From assembly GCF_963378095.1 (NCBI RefSeq), contig NZ_OY726397.1, positions 5,084,001 through 5,148,000 of the forward strand: DNA of 64,000 bases. The letters run 5' to 3'. How positions within the stretch are numbered: position 1 is the stretch's first letter; each line of letters starts with the position of its first letter. A program made the translations under genes and the position numbers. A model generated the notes under the pieces. It had not been told where the DNA came from. It did no database searches and saw nothing but the letters and a program-made list of their open reading frames with translations. The DNA is from Mycolicibacterium sp. MU0053 (GTDB lineage Bacteria > Actinomycetota > Actinomycetes > Mycobacteriales > Mycobacteriaceae). This document shows positions 39,127 to 48,263 of this stretch, piece after piece.

Positions 39127-40839
39127 ATGTCGGTCACCGGTGGACAGTTGCTGGCCCAGGCGCTCGCCGACGCGGGGGTCGACGATGTATTCACGCTGCA
39201 CGGCGGTCACCTCGACGCCTTCCTGGTCGCCTGTGGCGATGCCGGGATCCGACTGACGGACACCCGCCACGAATCCAGCGCCGGCCACGCCGCCGATGCC
39301 TATGCGCGCGAAACCGGCAAGTTCGGGGTGTGCGTCGTAACCTCGGGACCCGGCTTCACCAATGTCTACAGTGCGCTGGCGAACGCCTTCCTGGACCGGG
39401 TGCCCACGCTGTTCATCGTGGGGGCGCCGCCGCTGCGGGAGACCGAAACCAACCCGCTGCAGGGCGGTTTCGACCAGATCGCCGCCGCCGCGCCGGTCAC
39501 CAAATGGTCGCACCGGGTTACCGACCCCGCGCGCATTCCCGAACTGGTGGCGCTGGCCGTGCGCAAGGCCACCTCCGGTGCGCCCGGCCCCGTGCTGCTG
39601 GAGATCCCGATCGACGTCATGTTCTCCGAGGCCGAGGCAGACCGGGTGCGCCGCCCCACCAACTACGTGCTCGACAGCCGCACCGCGCCGGAGCCCGCGG
39701 CAATCGACCGCGCACTCGAAGTCCTGCACAGCGCGCAGCGGCCGGCCATCCTCATCGGCGGCGGCGTCGTGTTCTCCGGCGCCTCCGAGGCCCTGGTGCA
39801 ATTCGCTGAAACCGTCGGCGCCCCGGTGTATTACCCCGGCAAGGCCGACGGCGCCATCCCGGCCAGCCATCGCCTCGCCGCCGGCGGGTTGCTGGCGCTC
39901 AGCGCGCTGCCGATGGCGGGCCTGGACACCCCCGACGTGGTCTTCCTCGTCGGCACCCGGTCGGGCATGTTCACCGGCGGGCGCGCCAGCGTGTTCCCCG
40001 GCGCCCGCATCGTGCAGATCGACCTCGACGCCTCCGAGATCGGCCGCATGCACGACGTTGAGGTACCCATCGTCGCCGACTGCCGGGCCACCCTGGAGGC
40101 GTTCAACGCCAAGGCAGCCGAACAGGATTGGCCCGACTGGTCGTCGTGGGTGCAGGCCGCCACCGGCATGCGCGCCATGCACACGGCGCTTTACACCGAC
40201 GAGGCCACCTCCACCGGCAAGCCGCACCCCTACTTCGCCGCCCGGGCCGTCGTCGAGGCCTGTCCGCCCGACACCATCTTCGTCCTGGACGGCGCCGAGG
40301 CTCCGCAGTGGGCCGAATTCTTCACCACCGCCGAGGAAGTCGGTCAGATCCTGCGGTTGGGTTACCTCGGCTGCCTCGGTGTCGGTCCCGGCTTCGCCAT
40401 CGGCGCTCACCGCGCCCGGCCCGATGCGCCGATCGTGCTCATCACCGGCGACGGCGCCGCTGGTTTCCACATCCAAGAGTTCGACACCATGGTCCGGCAC
40501 CGCATCCCCGTCGTCACGGTCGTGTTCAACAACGCGGTCTGGGGCATGTCCATCCACGGGCAGCAGGCGGTATACGGCCAGCCCGGCGTGGTCGTGACCG
40601 AACTGGCCGAGACCCGCTACGACCAGGTGGCCCAGGCCTTCGGCGCGCACGGCGAGCATGTCAGCTCGGTCAGCGCGATCCCCGACGCCATGAAGCGTGC
40701 CTTCGCCGCCGGCGGACCGGCCTGCATCAACCTCGAGGTCGACCCGGAGATCGTGCACCCGATCACCACCATGATGCTCGGCGATGTCAACGCGACAGAC
40801 GAGATCGTCGTGCCGTACTACGAGAACATTCCGCGCTGA
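39127..40839 (+). CDS. Thiamine-diphosphate-dependent enzyme (acetolactate synthase-like)
   Basis: ATG 39127 gives MSVTGGQLLAQALADAGVDDVFTLHGGH. The 570-residue protein has the N-terminal PYR domain with catalytic Glu (RHESSAGHAADAYAR), a central domain and the C-terminal PP domain with GDGAAGFHIQE...VVFNN, the GDG-NN ThDP/Mg motif. It belongs to the acetolactate synthase / benzaldehyde lyase / oxalyl-CoA decarboxylase superfamily. The specific reaction cannot be set from sequence alone. Divergence from an IclR regulator suggests inducible catabolism. Confidence 0.88.
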   Translation: MSVTGGQLLAQALADAGVDDVFTLHGGHLDAFLVACGDAGIRLTDTRHESSAGHAADAYARETGKFGVCVVTSGPGFTNVYSALANAFLDRVPTLFIVGAPPLRETETNPLQGGFDQIAAAAPVTKWSHRVTDPARIPELVALAVRKATSGAPGPVLLEIPIDVMFSEAEADRVRRPTNYVLDSRTAPEPAAIDRALEVLHSAQRPAILIGGGVVFSGASEALVQFAETVGAPVYYPGKADGAIPASHRLAAGGLLALSALPMAGLDTPDVVFLVGTRSGMFTGGRASVFPGARIVQIDLDASEIGRMHDVEVPIVADCRATLEAFNAKAAEQDWPDWSSWVQAATGMRAMHTALYTDEATSTGKPHPYFAARAVVEACPPDTIFVLDGAEAPQWAEFFTTAEEVGQILRLGYLGCLGVGPGFAIGAHRARPDAPIVLITGDGAAGFHIQEFDTMVRHRIPVVTVVFNNAVWGMSIHGQQAVYGQPGVVVTELAETRYDQVAQAFGAHGEHVSSVSAIPDAMKRAFAAGGPACINLEVDPEIVHPITTMMLGDVNATDEIVVPYYENIPR

Positions 40840-40941
40840 TCGACGACTGCTATCTAGCTGTGTATCAAGCAGATCCGGCTGCGTTTCGCCAGCGCACGGT
40901 TTCGTCCTAGTCTGTTACGAAACCTGACTGTAGGAGGGGCC

Positions 40942-41295
40942 GTGCCGGACCATGAGGTTCGAATGATCGTGCTGTCCACCGATGATCTCGATGAGTCGAT
41001 CCGGTTCTACAGCGAAACCCTGGGCATGGCCGTGAAGTTCCGCGACGGCGCCCACTTCGCCGCGCTGGATGGCGGATCGGTGACCCTCGGGCTGGCCACG
41101 GCCGTGGACCATCCGATACCCGGTCAGGTCGTCGTCGGCATCAAGACGACCGACGTCGACGGCGCCGCCAAGGCCGTCGAGGCGAGCGGCGGCGGCATCG
41201 TCAAGGGCCCGTACGACGACGCGCACGAGCGACGCGCGGTGGTGTACGACAACAAGGGCAACGGGCTGGTCTTCTACAGTCCGCTGGCGCGCTGA
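40942..41295 (+). CDS. VOC (glyoxalase/dioxygenase) superfamily protein
   Basis: This 117-residue protein starts at GTG 40942, after AGGAGG at short distance. VRMIVLSTDDLDESIRFYSETLG and the end AVVYDNKGNGLVFYSPL form the paired beta-alpha units of the VOC fold. The single-domain length implies a dimer. Metal residues are not obvious: the N-terminal position is Met-Ile instead of His. It could be a glyoxalase-like enzyme, resistance protein or binding protein. Confidence 0.85.
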   Translation: MPDHEVRMIVLSTDDLDESIRFYSETLGMAVKFRDGAHFAALDGGSVTLGLATAVDHPIPGQVVVGIKTTDVDGAAKAVEASGGGIVKGPYDDAHERRAVVYDNKGNGLVFYSPLAR

Positions 41296-41328
41296 ACACG
41301 CCCGCGAAACCTTGGACGACCCAGCGGA

Positions 41329-41922
41329 TCAGGGGCGGGGCGGTTTCGTTCGCAGCGTCGCCCTGGAACTGATGAGTTCGGTCAGCACCAGGTAGAGCGA
41401 CCTACGTAAGTCCTCGATGTCGGGCAATGGTTGGGTCTGCTGGTACCCGGTGAGAACGAACATCCCCAGCCGCGCCAGGCTGTGCGCTTCGAGCGGATCG
41501 TCCACGAGTCGCAGCACCATCTCGAAGGTGACGCGGTACCGCTGCTCATCGACAGCGGCCTGGATCCGACGAACCTCCTGGTCACTGTGCGACCACGCCC
41601 GAATCGACGCCTCGGCACGGTGCGGCAGTTCGCAGGCGAAATCGACGAGGACGGCAACGGCCTGCTCGGCGTCGTCGTATCGGCGAGCAGCGTCGGCGAG
41701 CAGGACGGTCCGCTCGTCGAGCCAGAACTCGAGCAGCGCGGTCTTGAAACCCGCCCAGCTCTTGAAGTAGTGATAAAAGGACCCGGTCGTGACATCCAGT
41801 CGCCGACATAGCGGCGCCATCTTCAGTCCGCCGTGTTCGACTTCCCCGAGGATGTCGATCGCCGCCGAAAAATAATCCCTACGCTCAACCACCTTGCGAA
41901 TTATCCACGCCGTGATCCGCAC
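41329..41922 (-). CDS. TetR-family regulator
   Basis: The likely start is GTG 41922 (VRITAWIIRKVVERRDYFSAAIDILGE), giving 197 residues. An earlier in-frame start at 41988 adds 22 residues with no pattern. The DNA-binding region reads LKMAPLCRRLDVTTGSFYHYFKSWAGFKTALLEFW. It is convergent with the VOC gene and divergent from the amidase, which it may control. Confidence 0.82.
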   Translation of the reverse strand: MRITAWIIRKVVERRDYFSAAIDILGEVEHGGLKMAPLCRRLDVTTGSFYHYFKSWAGFKTALLEFWLDERTVLLADAARRYDDAEQAVAVLVDFACELPHRAEASIRAWSHSDQEVRRIQAAVDEQRYRVTFEMVLRLVDDPLEAHSLARLGMFVLTGYQQTQPLPDIEDLRRSLYLVLTELISSRATLRTKPPRP

Positions 41923-42111
41923 TCCCGCTTGGGCGACCTCGAATCCCCCGAAGCCGACACCGCAACGGGCGGGTTGGTCGAGCGGCACCTACTGTCCCCG
42001 CTTCGGACCCGGAGTGAACGTGATCGGCATTTGGCCCGGATCGAGTCCTCCATCTTCGCCACCGCGCGCGGGGACCGCCCATGACGGCTGGCCTGCGTTT
42101 ACGGTCGAGGC

Positions 42112-43581
42112 GTGAACATCGACGAATACCGCGCGTACGACGCCACCGGGCTGGCACAACTGGTCGCCGACAAGGCGGTGACGGCGGCCGAACTGCTCGC
42201 ACTGGCGCAGCAGCGGGCGGCGGCGGTCAACCCCCGGATCAACGCGATCGTCCAAGACGTACCCGCCGATCCCGGCCGGGGACCGGCCGGGCCGTTCGCC
42301 GGTGTTCCGTTCCTGATCAAAGATCTCGCGCAGGACTACGCGGGGCTGCCCACCTCGGCCGGGTCCCGTGCGCTGATGAGGCGGCCCGCGGCCGAACACG
42401 CGAGCGTCGTGCAGCGCTGGATCGATGCCGGGCTGGTGATCTTCGGTAAGACCAACACCCCGGAGTTCGGCGCCAAGGGCATCACCGAACCGGCGGCGTG
42501 GGGTTCGACCCGCAACCCGTGGGATCTGCACCGCACCCCGGGTGGGTCCTCGGGCGGGTCGGCGGCCGCGGTCGCCGCGGGCATCGTGCCGTGCGCCGGT
42601 GCCAGCGACGGCGGCGGTTCGATCCGCATTCCCGCGGCCAGTTGCGGTCTGGTCGGTCTCAAGCCCGGCCGCGGGTTGACTCCGTCGGGTCCCGCGACGG
42701 GCGAGTCCATGCACGGGGCGGCCGTACATGGGGTGATCTCGCGGACCGTGCGTGACACCGCGGCGATGCTCGACGTCCTGGCCGGGGGCGAACCCTGCGG
42801 GCCCTTTGCCCCCGCGATGCCGACGCAGCCGTTCGCATCATGCGTCGGGCAGGATCCCGGCCAGCTGCGAATCGGCGTGCGGGTCCCGACGGCGATCAAC
42901 CCCGACCCGCACCCCGAGGCGTTCGCGGCGGTAGAAAACGCGGTGCGCACCCTGACCGACCTCGGGCACCACGTCGAAGAACTGCCACGGGCCCCGTTCG
43001 ACGACGCCGCCCTTGCCCGGGACTTCCTGCTGACCTGGTTCGTCTACACCGCGTGGGAGCTCGCGGAGGCCAAGCGCGTGACGGGCGCCGGCGACCAATC
43101 CTTCGAGCGCGACACGCTGATTCTGGCCGGGCTGGGCCGGGCGACCAGCAGCGTCGACTATCTGGCTGCCGTGCAACGCCGCCACGAGCACACCCGCAAG
43201 CTCAGCACCTACTTCGAGTCCTACGATTTGCTGCTGACCCCGACGCTGGCGACCCCGCCGCCGCAGATCGGCGAGTTCGATCTGCCCGTTGCCTTGCAGC
43301 GGGGCGCGGACGTGCTGATCAAGACCCGCACCGCGGGCCTGCTGCGCTACACCAAGATCGTCGACGACATGGTCGACAAGAACCTGGCTTGGGTGCCGTA
43401 CACGCAGTTGGCCAATCTCACTGGCCGCCCGGCGATTTCGCTGCCGTTGCATTGGACCGCGGACGGTCTACCCCTGGGCGTTCAGTTGGTGGCCCCGCTT
43501 GCCGGCGAGTCGCTGCTGATCCGGCTCGCTGCCCAACTCGAGGCGGCGTTGCCGTGGCGTGATCGCGTGGCCCCGATCTGA
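42112..43581 (+). CDS. Amidase of the amidase-signature family
   Basis: This 489-residue protein starts at GTG 42112. The catalytic Lys is in PFLIKDLAQDYAG (about residue 70), the cis-Ser in TPGGSSGGSAAAVA (about 147) and the nucleophile Ser in SDGGGSIRIPAA (about 168). The family hydrolyses amides, acylamino compounds and nylon-type oligomers. The substrate is unknown. There is no signal peptide, so it is cytosolic. Confidence 0.93.
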   Translation: MNIDEYRAYDATGLAQLVADKAVTAAELLALAQQRAAAVNPRINAIVQDVPADPGRGPAGPFAGVPFLIKDLAQDYAGLPTSAGSRALMRRPAAEHASVVQRWIDAGLVIFGKTNTPEFGAKGITEPAAWGSTRNPWDLHRTPGGSSGGSAAAVAAGIVPCAGASDGGGSIRIPAASCGLVGLKPGRGLTPSGPATGESMHGAAVHGVISRTVRDTAAMLDVLAGGEPCGPFAPAMPTQPFASCVGQDPGQLRIGVRVPTAINPDPHPEAFAAVENAVRTLTDLGHHVEELPRAPFDDAALARDFLLTWFVYTAWELAEAKRVTGAGDQSFERDTLILAGLGRATSSVDYLAAVQRRHEHTRKLSTYFESYDLLLTPTLATPPPQIGEFDLPVALQRGADVLIKTRTAGLLRYTKIVDDMVDKNLAWVPYTQLANLTGRPAISLPLHWTADGLPLGVQLVAPLAGESLLIRLAAQLEAALPWRDRVAPI

Positions 43582-43588
43582 GCTCTGG

Positions 43589-44038
43589 TCAACCCCAGTA
43601 GGCGAAGCTGCAAGTGGGCCGCGGCTCGGTCACGAAGGACACCAGCTGATCGCCGTCGAAGGTGATGGTGCAGATGAGTTCGGCGTCGCCGCCGTCTGCG
43701 CTGACTTCGGTCTCCAGCTTTTCGTACACGTCGTACTGCTTTTCCCAGGGCAGGACCACATTCGTCTCGGTCTGCTCGGGGCCCTCGTTGATGCGGTAGC
43801 GGATCGTCACCCGCGCGTCGCCGCCTCGGACGGCCAGGACCGCGGTGCCGACGGGCGCACCGGTCGGGGCCGCCGGCGCCGCCTGCAACGTCGTGGTCTG
43901 AGTCGAGGTAGTGGTCGGGGAGGTCGCCGGCTCGTTCCCGGTTTCAGCCACCGGGGTGCCGGCGGTGCTGCCACATCCCGTCGCGACGAGGGCTACTGCA
44001 CTGACGAAAACTCCGACGGCATGGCTCCACAGGCGCAT
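43589..44038 (-). CDS. Putative lipoprotein with MmpS-like beta domain
   Basis: This 149-residue protein has an N-terminal hydrophobic helix ending VATGCGS, a usable lipobox. A Thr/Pro/Ala-rich linker follows, and then a domain with VRGGDARVTIRYRINEG, TNVVLPWEKQY, ELICTITFDGDQLV and a last Cys. The order (LPW, C-x-I-T, final C) matches the periplasmic domain of MmpS proteins. It is not next to any MmpL and is tethered as a lipoprotein rather than by a TM helix, so a different partner is likely. It is convergent with the amidase. Confidence 0.7.
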   Translation of the reverse strand: MRLWSHAVGVFVSAVALVATGCGSTAGTPVAETGNEPATSPTTTSTQTTTLQAAPAAPTGAPVGTAVLAVRGGDARVTIRYRINEGPEQTETNVVLPWEKQYDVYEKLETEVSADGGDAELICTITFDGDQLVSFVTEPRPTCSFAYWG

Positions 44039-44135
44039 GCCTCAGCCTACGATGCCGCGGGCCGGCGTCGGGACGGAAATTCTCGGGCCGGGACGCGGCG
44101 GAATCAACATCGGTGTCGCCGCGTTGCACTGATCC

Positions 44136-45230
44136 GTGGCTATCGCTGATCTCTTCCGACCCCTTGCCCTCCGCTCGCTGACGGTGCCGAACCGGTTCGC
44201 GATGGCGCCGATGACCCGGCAGGCCTCCCCGCACGGCGTTCCCGGCGCCGATGTGGCCGAGTACTACCGTCGCCGCGCCGCGGGGGGCGTGGGACTGATC
44301 ATCACCGAGGGGGTGCGGCTGCCGGACCCTGCCGCGGCCTTTCCGTTCAGCATTCCAACGCTGGCCGGTGACGAGGTCCTCGCCGGCTGGCGACGCGTCG
44401 TAACCGCTGTGCACTCCGAAGGCGGGACCATCGCAGCGCAACTGTGGCATCAGGGCGGGGAACGCAGCGACTCCGACGGTGTCGTCCCGGTGAGCCCGTC
44501 CGGCGTCGACGGCCTTGGACAGCCCAAGGGCCGGGCACTCGAGCGTGGCGAACTCCCCCAGGTCGCCGACCTTTACGCCCGCGGCGCCGCAACCGCCCGC
44601 GAACTCGGTTTCGATGCCGTCGAGCTACACGGTGCCCATGGTTACCTGCTCGACGAGTTCCTCTGGGAGAAAACGAATCTGCGTACCGACGAATACGGCG
44701 GGCCGCTGGCGGCACGGACCCGTTTCCCGGCCGAGGTGGTGGCCGCGGTGCGCGAGGCCGTCGGACCGGATTACCCCATCATCTTCCGCTTCTCCCAGTG
44801 GAAGGGCACCGACTACGCGGCGAGCATCGCCGATGACCCGACACAGCTGCAGGAACTGCTCGCGCCGCTGGTCGACGCCGGGGTCGACGCATTCCACCCC
44901 TCCACGCGCAGGCATTACGTGCCCGGCTTCCCGGACCACGACCCCGAGTTGAGCCTCGCCGGGTGGACGAAGAAGCTGACCGGGCTGCCGGTGATCGCAG
45001 TCGGTTCGGTGGGCCTGGAGACGCAGTTCCGCAGCGAGAAGCAGGGGCAGCTCATCCAACCCGCGCCGGTTGACCGCCTGGTGAATCAGTTCGAGGCCGG
45101 CGAATTCGACATCGTGGCGATCGGACGGGCGCTGCTCGCCGATCCCGCGTGGGTGAATCGCTTGCGCGACGGCGAGTTGGATCGCTTCGCCGGGTACAAC
45201 CCGGAAACCGCGCTGGCCGCGCTCGCCTGA
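44136..45230 (+). CDS. Old-yellow-enzyme family flavin oxidoreductase
   Basis: This 364-residue protein starts at GTG 44136. It has LFRPLALRSLTVPNRFAMAPMTR, AAQLWHQGG, FDAVELHGAHGYLLDEFLW, the substrate-site HG pair and the C-terminal FMN region FDIVAIGRALLADPAWVNRL. OYE enzymes reduce activated C=C bonds with NAD(P)H. The precise substrate is unknown. It is divergent from the MmpS-like lipoprotein. Confidence 0.92.
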   Translation: MAIADLFRPLALRSLTVPNRFAMAPMTRQASPHGVPGADVAEYYRRRAAGGVGLIITEGVRLPDPAAAFPFSIPTLAGDEVLAGWRRVVTAVHSEGGTIAAQLWHQGGERSDSDGVVPVSPSGVDGLGQPKGRALERGELPQVADLYARGAATARELGFDAVELHGAHGYLLDEFLWEKTNLRTDEYGGPLAARTRFPAEVVAAVREAVGPDYPIIFRFSQWKGTDYAASIADDPTQLQELLAPLVDAGVDAFHPSTRRHYVPGFPDHDPELSLAGWTKKLTGLPVIAVGSVGLETQFRSEKQGQLIQPAPVDRLVNQFEAGEFDIVAIGRALLADPAWVNRLRDGELDRFAGYNPETALAALA

Positions 45231-45362
45231 CCTGGCGCCCAAAGGTGAGATTGGGTCGCTTGGGGCGAGTGGCTTTCGGCATTTCGTCGAACTCGGCGAC
45301 CGTCAATGCGAGATCCGGCATAGTTGCCCGCGGGACGCCGAACTCTCAGCGGAGGTGCATCG

Positions 45363-45788
45363 ATGACCGATCGCGAAAAAGCCAAACAACCGAAGTTACT
45401 TTCGGGCGGCAACCCGCAGATCCCCAAGGGGGAGGGCGACGGTCCGGTGCAGGACTACATCGCCGCCATGCCCGAGTGGAAACGGGGCCTGGGTGAACGT
45501 CTCGACGACCTGATTGCGCAGACGGTTCCCGACGTGCACAAGGCCGTGAAATGGAACCAGCCGTTCTACGGCAAGCCGGACGGCGGGTGGTTCCTGTCGT
45601 TCCGGTGTTACACCAAATACGTTCAGGTGCAATTCTTCCGGGGCAGCTCGCTGAACCCGCAACCACCGAAGTCGTCCAAACACGACGAGGTGCGCTACTT
45701 CGACATCCACGAAGACGACGAACTCGACGAGGCCCAGCTGCGGTCCTGGATCGAGCAGGCCAGCGAGCTGCCCGGCGAAAAAATGTGA
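45363..45788 (+). CDS. DUF1801 domain protein
   Basis: ATG 45363 (MTDREKAKQPKLLSGGNPQI) gives 141 residues. The core VQDYIAAMPEWKRGLGERLDDLIAQTVPD and AVKWNQPFYGKPDGGWFLSFRCYTKYVQVQFF is the YdhG/DUF1801 fold. Its biochemical role is not known. The stop codon is immediately followed by, and overlaps with, a strong hairpin terminator. Confidence 0.85.
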   Translation: MTDREKAKQPKLLSGGNPQIPKGEGDGPVQDYIAAMPEWKRGLGERLDDLIAQTVPDVHKAVKWNQPFYGKPDGGWFLSFRCYTKYVQVQFFRGSSLNPQPPKSSKHDEVRYFDIHEDDELDEAQLRSWIEQASELPGEKM

Positions 45789-45819
45789 GGTGGCCGCCGC
45801 CCAACGACGGCCACCTCAC
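45785..45819. terminator. Perfect 12-bp hairpin, bidirectional terminator candidate
   Basis: GTGAGGTGGCCG (45785-45796) pairs perfectly with CGGCCACCTCAC (45808-45819) around an 11-base loop. There is no T tract, which is normal for mycobacterial terminators. It begins inside the stop codon of the DUF1801 gene and faces remnant genes on the other strand. Confidence 0.75.
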
Positions 45820-45829
45820 AGCTGCCAAC

Positions 45830-46027
45830 TCAGTGGATCTGCGGATCCGGCGGATTCTCTGAAGCCCGCCCCGAAAACGCGTCCCGAACGTGATCGACGG
45901 TCGCGGTCACCATGCCCATGGTCTTCAGCACGGTCGGGTTCGGCGGGGTGTCCGGGTGCGGCCGAGCCGGCGCGATTCTCTTTGCCGCTTCAAGCTTTGC
46001 ACCCAACTTCAGCAGTTTCTCCTGTGA
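45830..46027 (-). pseudogene. C-terminal remnant of a hemerythrin-domain protein
   Basis: In the frame ending at 45830, residues from about 46027 read QEKLLKLGAKLEAAKRIAPARPHPDTPPNP and then a tail with DHVRDAFSGRA. This is the type of tail seen in mycobacterial HHE hemerythrin-like proteins (AAK-x-APTRPHPxxP, then V-RD-x-x-GRA). The iron-binding helices are absent, so only the end of the gene survives. It is fused, with a junction near 46027-46030, to the MBL-hydrolase remnant. The identification is by pattern and is moderately sure. Confidence 0.6.
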
Positions 46028-46029
46028 CG

Positions 46030-46284
46030 ACGGGGAGCGAGTGGTCCAGGCCGCGCTGCGCGACCCGGTCCCAGTGATCGCCGTGCAGGTGCGACAGCAC
46101 AATCGCATCGATGGGCGGCAACTCGGCCACCGTGAGCGCCGGCGGCTTCCGCCGCTTGGAGACCAGACCGTATCCGAGATAGGCACGCTGACCCTGATGG
46201 AGGAAGTTCGGGTCGGTGAGCACCGTGATGCCACCGGCCGAAATCAGGGTCGTGGCGTCCGACGAACGTGACCGTGAGCTCCAT
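46030..46284 (-). pseudogene. N-terminal remnant of a metallo-beta-lactamase-fold hydrolase, frameshifted
   Basis: ATG 46284 starts MELTVTFVG. The next residues that fit the family (ATTLISAGGITVLTDPNFLHQG) are in another frame, so there is a frameshift near 46258. That second frame continues to ALTVAELPPIDAIVLSHLHGDHWDRVA, the MBL metal motif HxHxDH, and then LDHSLPVVT. Similarity ends near 46030, where the hemerythrin tail begins. The C-terminal two thirds of the enzyme is lost, so the gene cannot be functional. Confidence 0.75.
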
Positions 46285-46301
46285 CAGGGATCAGCGTCGG
46301 A

Positions 46302-46979
46302 TCAGGACTGCTTGGCCCGCTCCGATTGCCGCTTCTGCTTCTCGACGTCCGCCAGTTCCTCGACCCGATCGGCCTGCGCACGTTTGGTTTCGGCCGCCTG
46401 ACGCTTCTTAGCCGCATCCTGGCGCTTGGCGTCCGCGTCCGCGGCGGCCTTCTTCTCCGCGGCCCGGATTCCGTCCAGTTCCCGCCGTTTGGTGGCTTCC
46501 ACCGACTCCTTGCGGCGGGCAGCGACATCATCGGCCTGTTTCTTGGCTGCGGCGGCGCGGTTCTCCGCGGTGGTGGTCGCGGCGCTCTTGCGCTGCGCGG
46601 CCGTCGACTGTGCGTTTGCGACTGCCGTTTCCGTTGCGGCGCGGGCTTCCTGGCGGTCCTCGACCGCCGCGTCGCGGGTGGCCTTCAACTCGGCGTCTGC
46701 CTGCTCCTTCTTCTCGGCTGCCGCCGCATCGAGTTCCGCCGCGCGGCCCCGCACCTCGCTGCTCTTGGCCAGCGCCGCACCCTCTCGCATCAAGTCGGGC
46801 TCCGCCAAGGCGTTACCAACGGTGGCGTCCAATACGCCCAGCGAGCGCTCGTAGAACAGGCGGGCCGGTGCTTCTTCACCCATCCGCGACATCACGCGAT
46901 CCCCGATGAGCTGTAGTGGAAAGCGGACAAGCTGATACTGGAACCGCAACACGGTGCGCGGAACTTCGATGATCTTCAT
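46302..46979 (-). CDS. Alanine/lysine-rich coiled-coil protein
   Basis: ATG 46979 (MKIIEVPRTVLRFQYQLVRFPLQL) gives 225 residues. A longer start inside the upstream CsbD gene is unlikely. Residues 1-60 are a short hydrophobic or globular part. The rest is a long Ala/Lys/Glu/Arg coiled coil (EVRGRAAELDAAAAEKKEQ...). Mycobacterial databases often label such proteins as IF2-like because of the composition, but no GTPase or IF2 domain is present. It follows the CsbD gene by 25 bp, so the two are probably co-expressed, perhaps under stress. Confidence 0.78.
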   Translation of the reverse strand: MKIIEVPRTVLRFQYQLVRFPLQLIGDRVMSRMGEEAPARLFYERSLGVLDATVGNALAEPDLMREGAALAKSSEVRGRAAELDAAAAEKKEQADAELKATRDAAVEDRQEARAATETAVANAQSTAAQRKSAATTTAENRAAAAKKQADDVAARRKESVEATKRRELDGIRAAEKKAAADADAKRQDAAKKRQAAETKRAQADRVEELADVEKQKRQSERAKQS

Positions 46980-47004
46980 TTGTTGACTCCTAGGGTTCGC
47001 GTGT

Positions 47005-47562
47005 TCAGGGACGGTCGGTTTGGTCGGACAGGGTGTCGGCACGTTGCCTGAGTCGCTCCGCTTCCGCACGGTCGGCTTCAGCCTCTTTCACCTCGTTGCG
47101 ATGCTCGTCAACGGCGTCGACGACGTCCCGGGTGGCGGCGCGGACCTCGGCCCGCTCCTGGGCCTGGGCGCCCTGCACCTGCTGCTGAGCGTCGATTTCC
47201 GCCCGCACCTTCTCCTGCGCGGCCTCCTGACGGGCAGCCCGTTCGGCCTCCTGCTTCTGTGCGGCCTGCTGTTGTTCCACCGATTCCTCGACGGCTGCCG
47301 TGGTGGCGCTCACTGCACCCTGCGCGGTGGCGCTGCGCTGACGGGCCTCGGTCTCCTCGATCCGGGCAGCGGCAGCTTCGGCATCCGCGACCGCGTCAAC
47401 CGTGTTGGCCTCTTTGCGTTCCTGGGCCTGCACCTGTTCGAGCTGGCCTTCTGCGGTCAGCGAGTCGTTGCCGGTAACCGCGCCGACGACTTCCTTGGCC
47501 TTGCCCTTGACGGTATCGATCAAACCCTTGCGGGCCTGGCCGGCCTTGTCGTGCTCACTCAT
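47005..47562 (-). CDS. CsbD-family protein with C-terminal coiled coil
   Basis: This 185-residue protein begins MSEHDKAGQARKGLIDTVKGKAKEVVGAVTGNDSLTAEGQLEQ, a CsbD-like domain (general stress protein in Bacillus). An Ala/Glu/Gln coiled coil without CsbD pattern follows. A purine-rich AGGAGAAAT site precedes the ATG. With the downstream coiled-coil gene it looks like a two-gene stress-related operon. Confidence 0.83.
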   Translation of the reverse strand: MSEHDKAGQARKGLIDTVKGKAKEVVGAVTGNDSLTAEGQLEQVQAQERKEANTVDAVADAEAAAARIEETEARQRSATAQGAVSATTAAVEESVEQQQAAQKQEAERAARQEAAQEKVRAEIDAQQQVQGAQAQERAEVRAATRDVVDAVDEHRNEVKEAEADRAEAERLRQRADTLSDQTDRP

Positions 47563-47739
47563 ACATTTCTCCTGTTGATTTTGGGGACGACGTCGCGGCG
47601 GTCAATACACGTGCGACGTCCCGATATCACCCACAACGCTGGGGCTCGGCCCTCTGCATGCTCGTTTTGCGCAATGTTCAAACCCGAGCGCGCCGGTCCG
47701 GGCGTGGTTAATGCTTCACCGCGGCCTTGCCGGCCTGGC

Positions 47740-48261
47740 TCAACAGCACCCCACCAGCACCCACGGCCCGGCGATGAGCAGCGGATCCATCAAGGTATGG
47801 GAGTTGTCGACGCGGGGAGTGCCCACGCGAGCCTTCCACCCGTTGTGGGTGAATTCACGTCTGATGCCGGTCTGTGTAATCGGGTTGTCCGGACGCAGGC
47901 TGACAAGCGACGCCACATGGCTCTCGATTGCGTTGATGCGGTCGGCACCCAACAGCAGCAGCCAGTGGGCGGCGCGCGCCTCGCTGTAGCGGTAGGCGTA
48001 CCTGCGGACCATGCCGGACAGGCCCCGCGGTGGGGTGGCCGTGCCGAACACCGGTGTCAGGCGTTCGTGTTCGATCGACCGTTCCCGCGGCCACTTCTCC
48101 GGCTGCTGCTCGGGCAGGTCCCAGTGCGCCCCGGTGACGGCCGGATCGAACTTCAGCCGCGGGACCGACGGTCGGTCGTTGGGGTCGAGGTCGACACCCC
48201 AGCCGGGGATGCGGGCCCGCAGGGCATCGCTGTCCGGAACCGGGGGACGGTCTGCTGTTGC
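47740..48261 (-). pseudogene. Conserved hypothetical, start lost at a deletion junction
   Basis: In one frame from 48261 to 47740 the translation is orderly: DRPPVPDSDALRARIPGWGVDL, then HWDLPEQQPEKWPRERSIEHERL and LGADRINAIESHVASLVSLRPDNPITQTG, ending GPWVLVGCC. This resembles a conserved actinobacterial hypothetical of about 200 residues. No plausible start codon lies at its beginning. Upstream in the same frame is only shadow of the alcohol dehydrogenase remnant. I conclude its first residues and promoter were removed by the deletion that joined it to that gene. Confidence 0.6.
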
Positions 48262-48263
48262 GC

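Noticed and set aside
39013..40758. 581-codon minus-strand frame opposite the TPP enzyme
   Set aside because: Antisense shadow: the plus strand has intact ThDP motifs and correct length, while this frame is Gly/Arg/His/Val repeats without domains.
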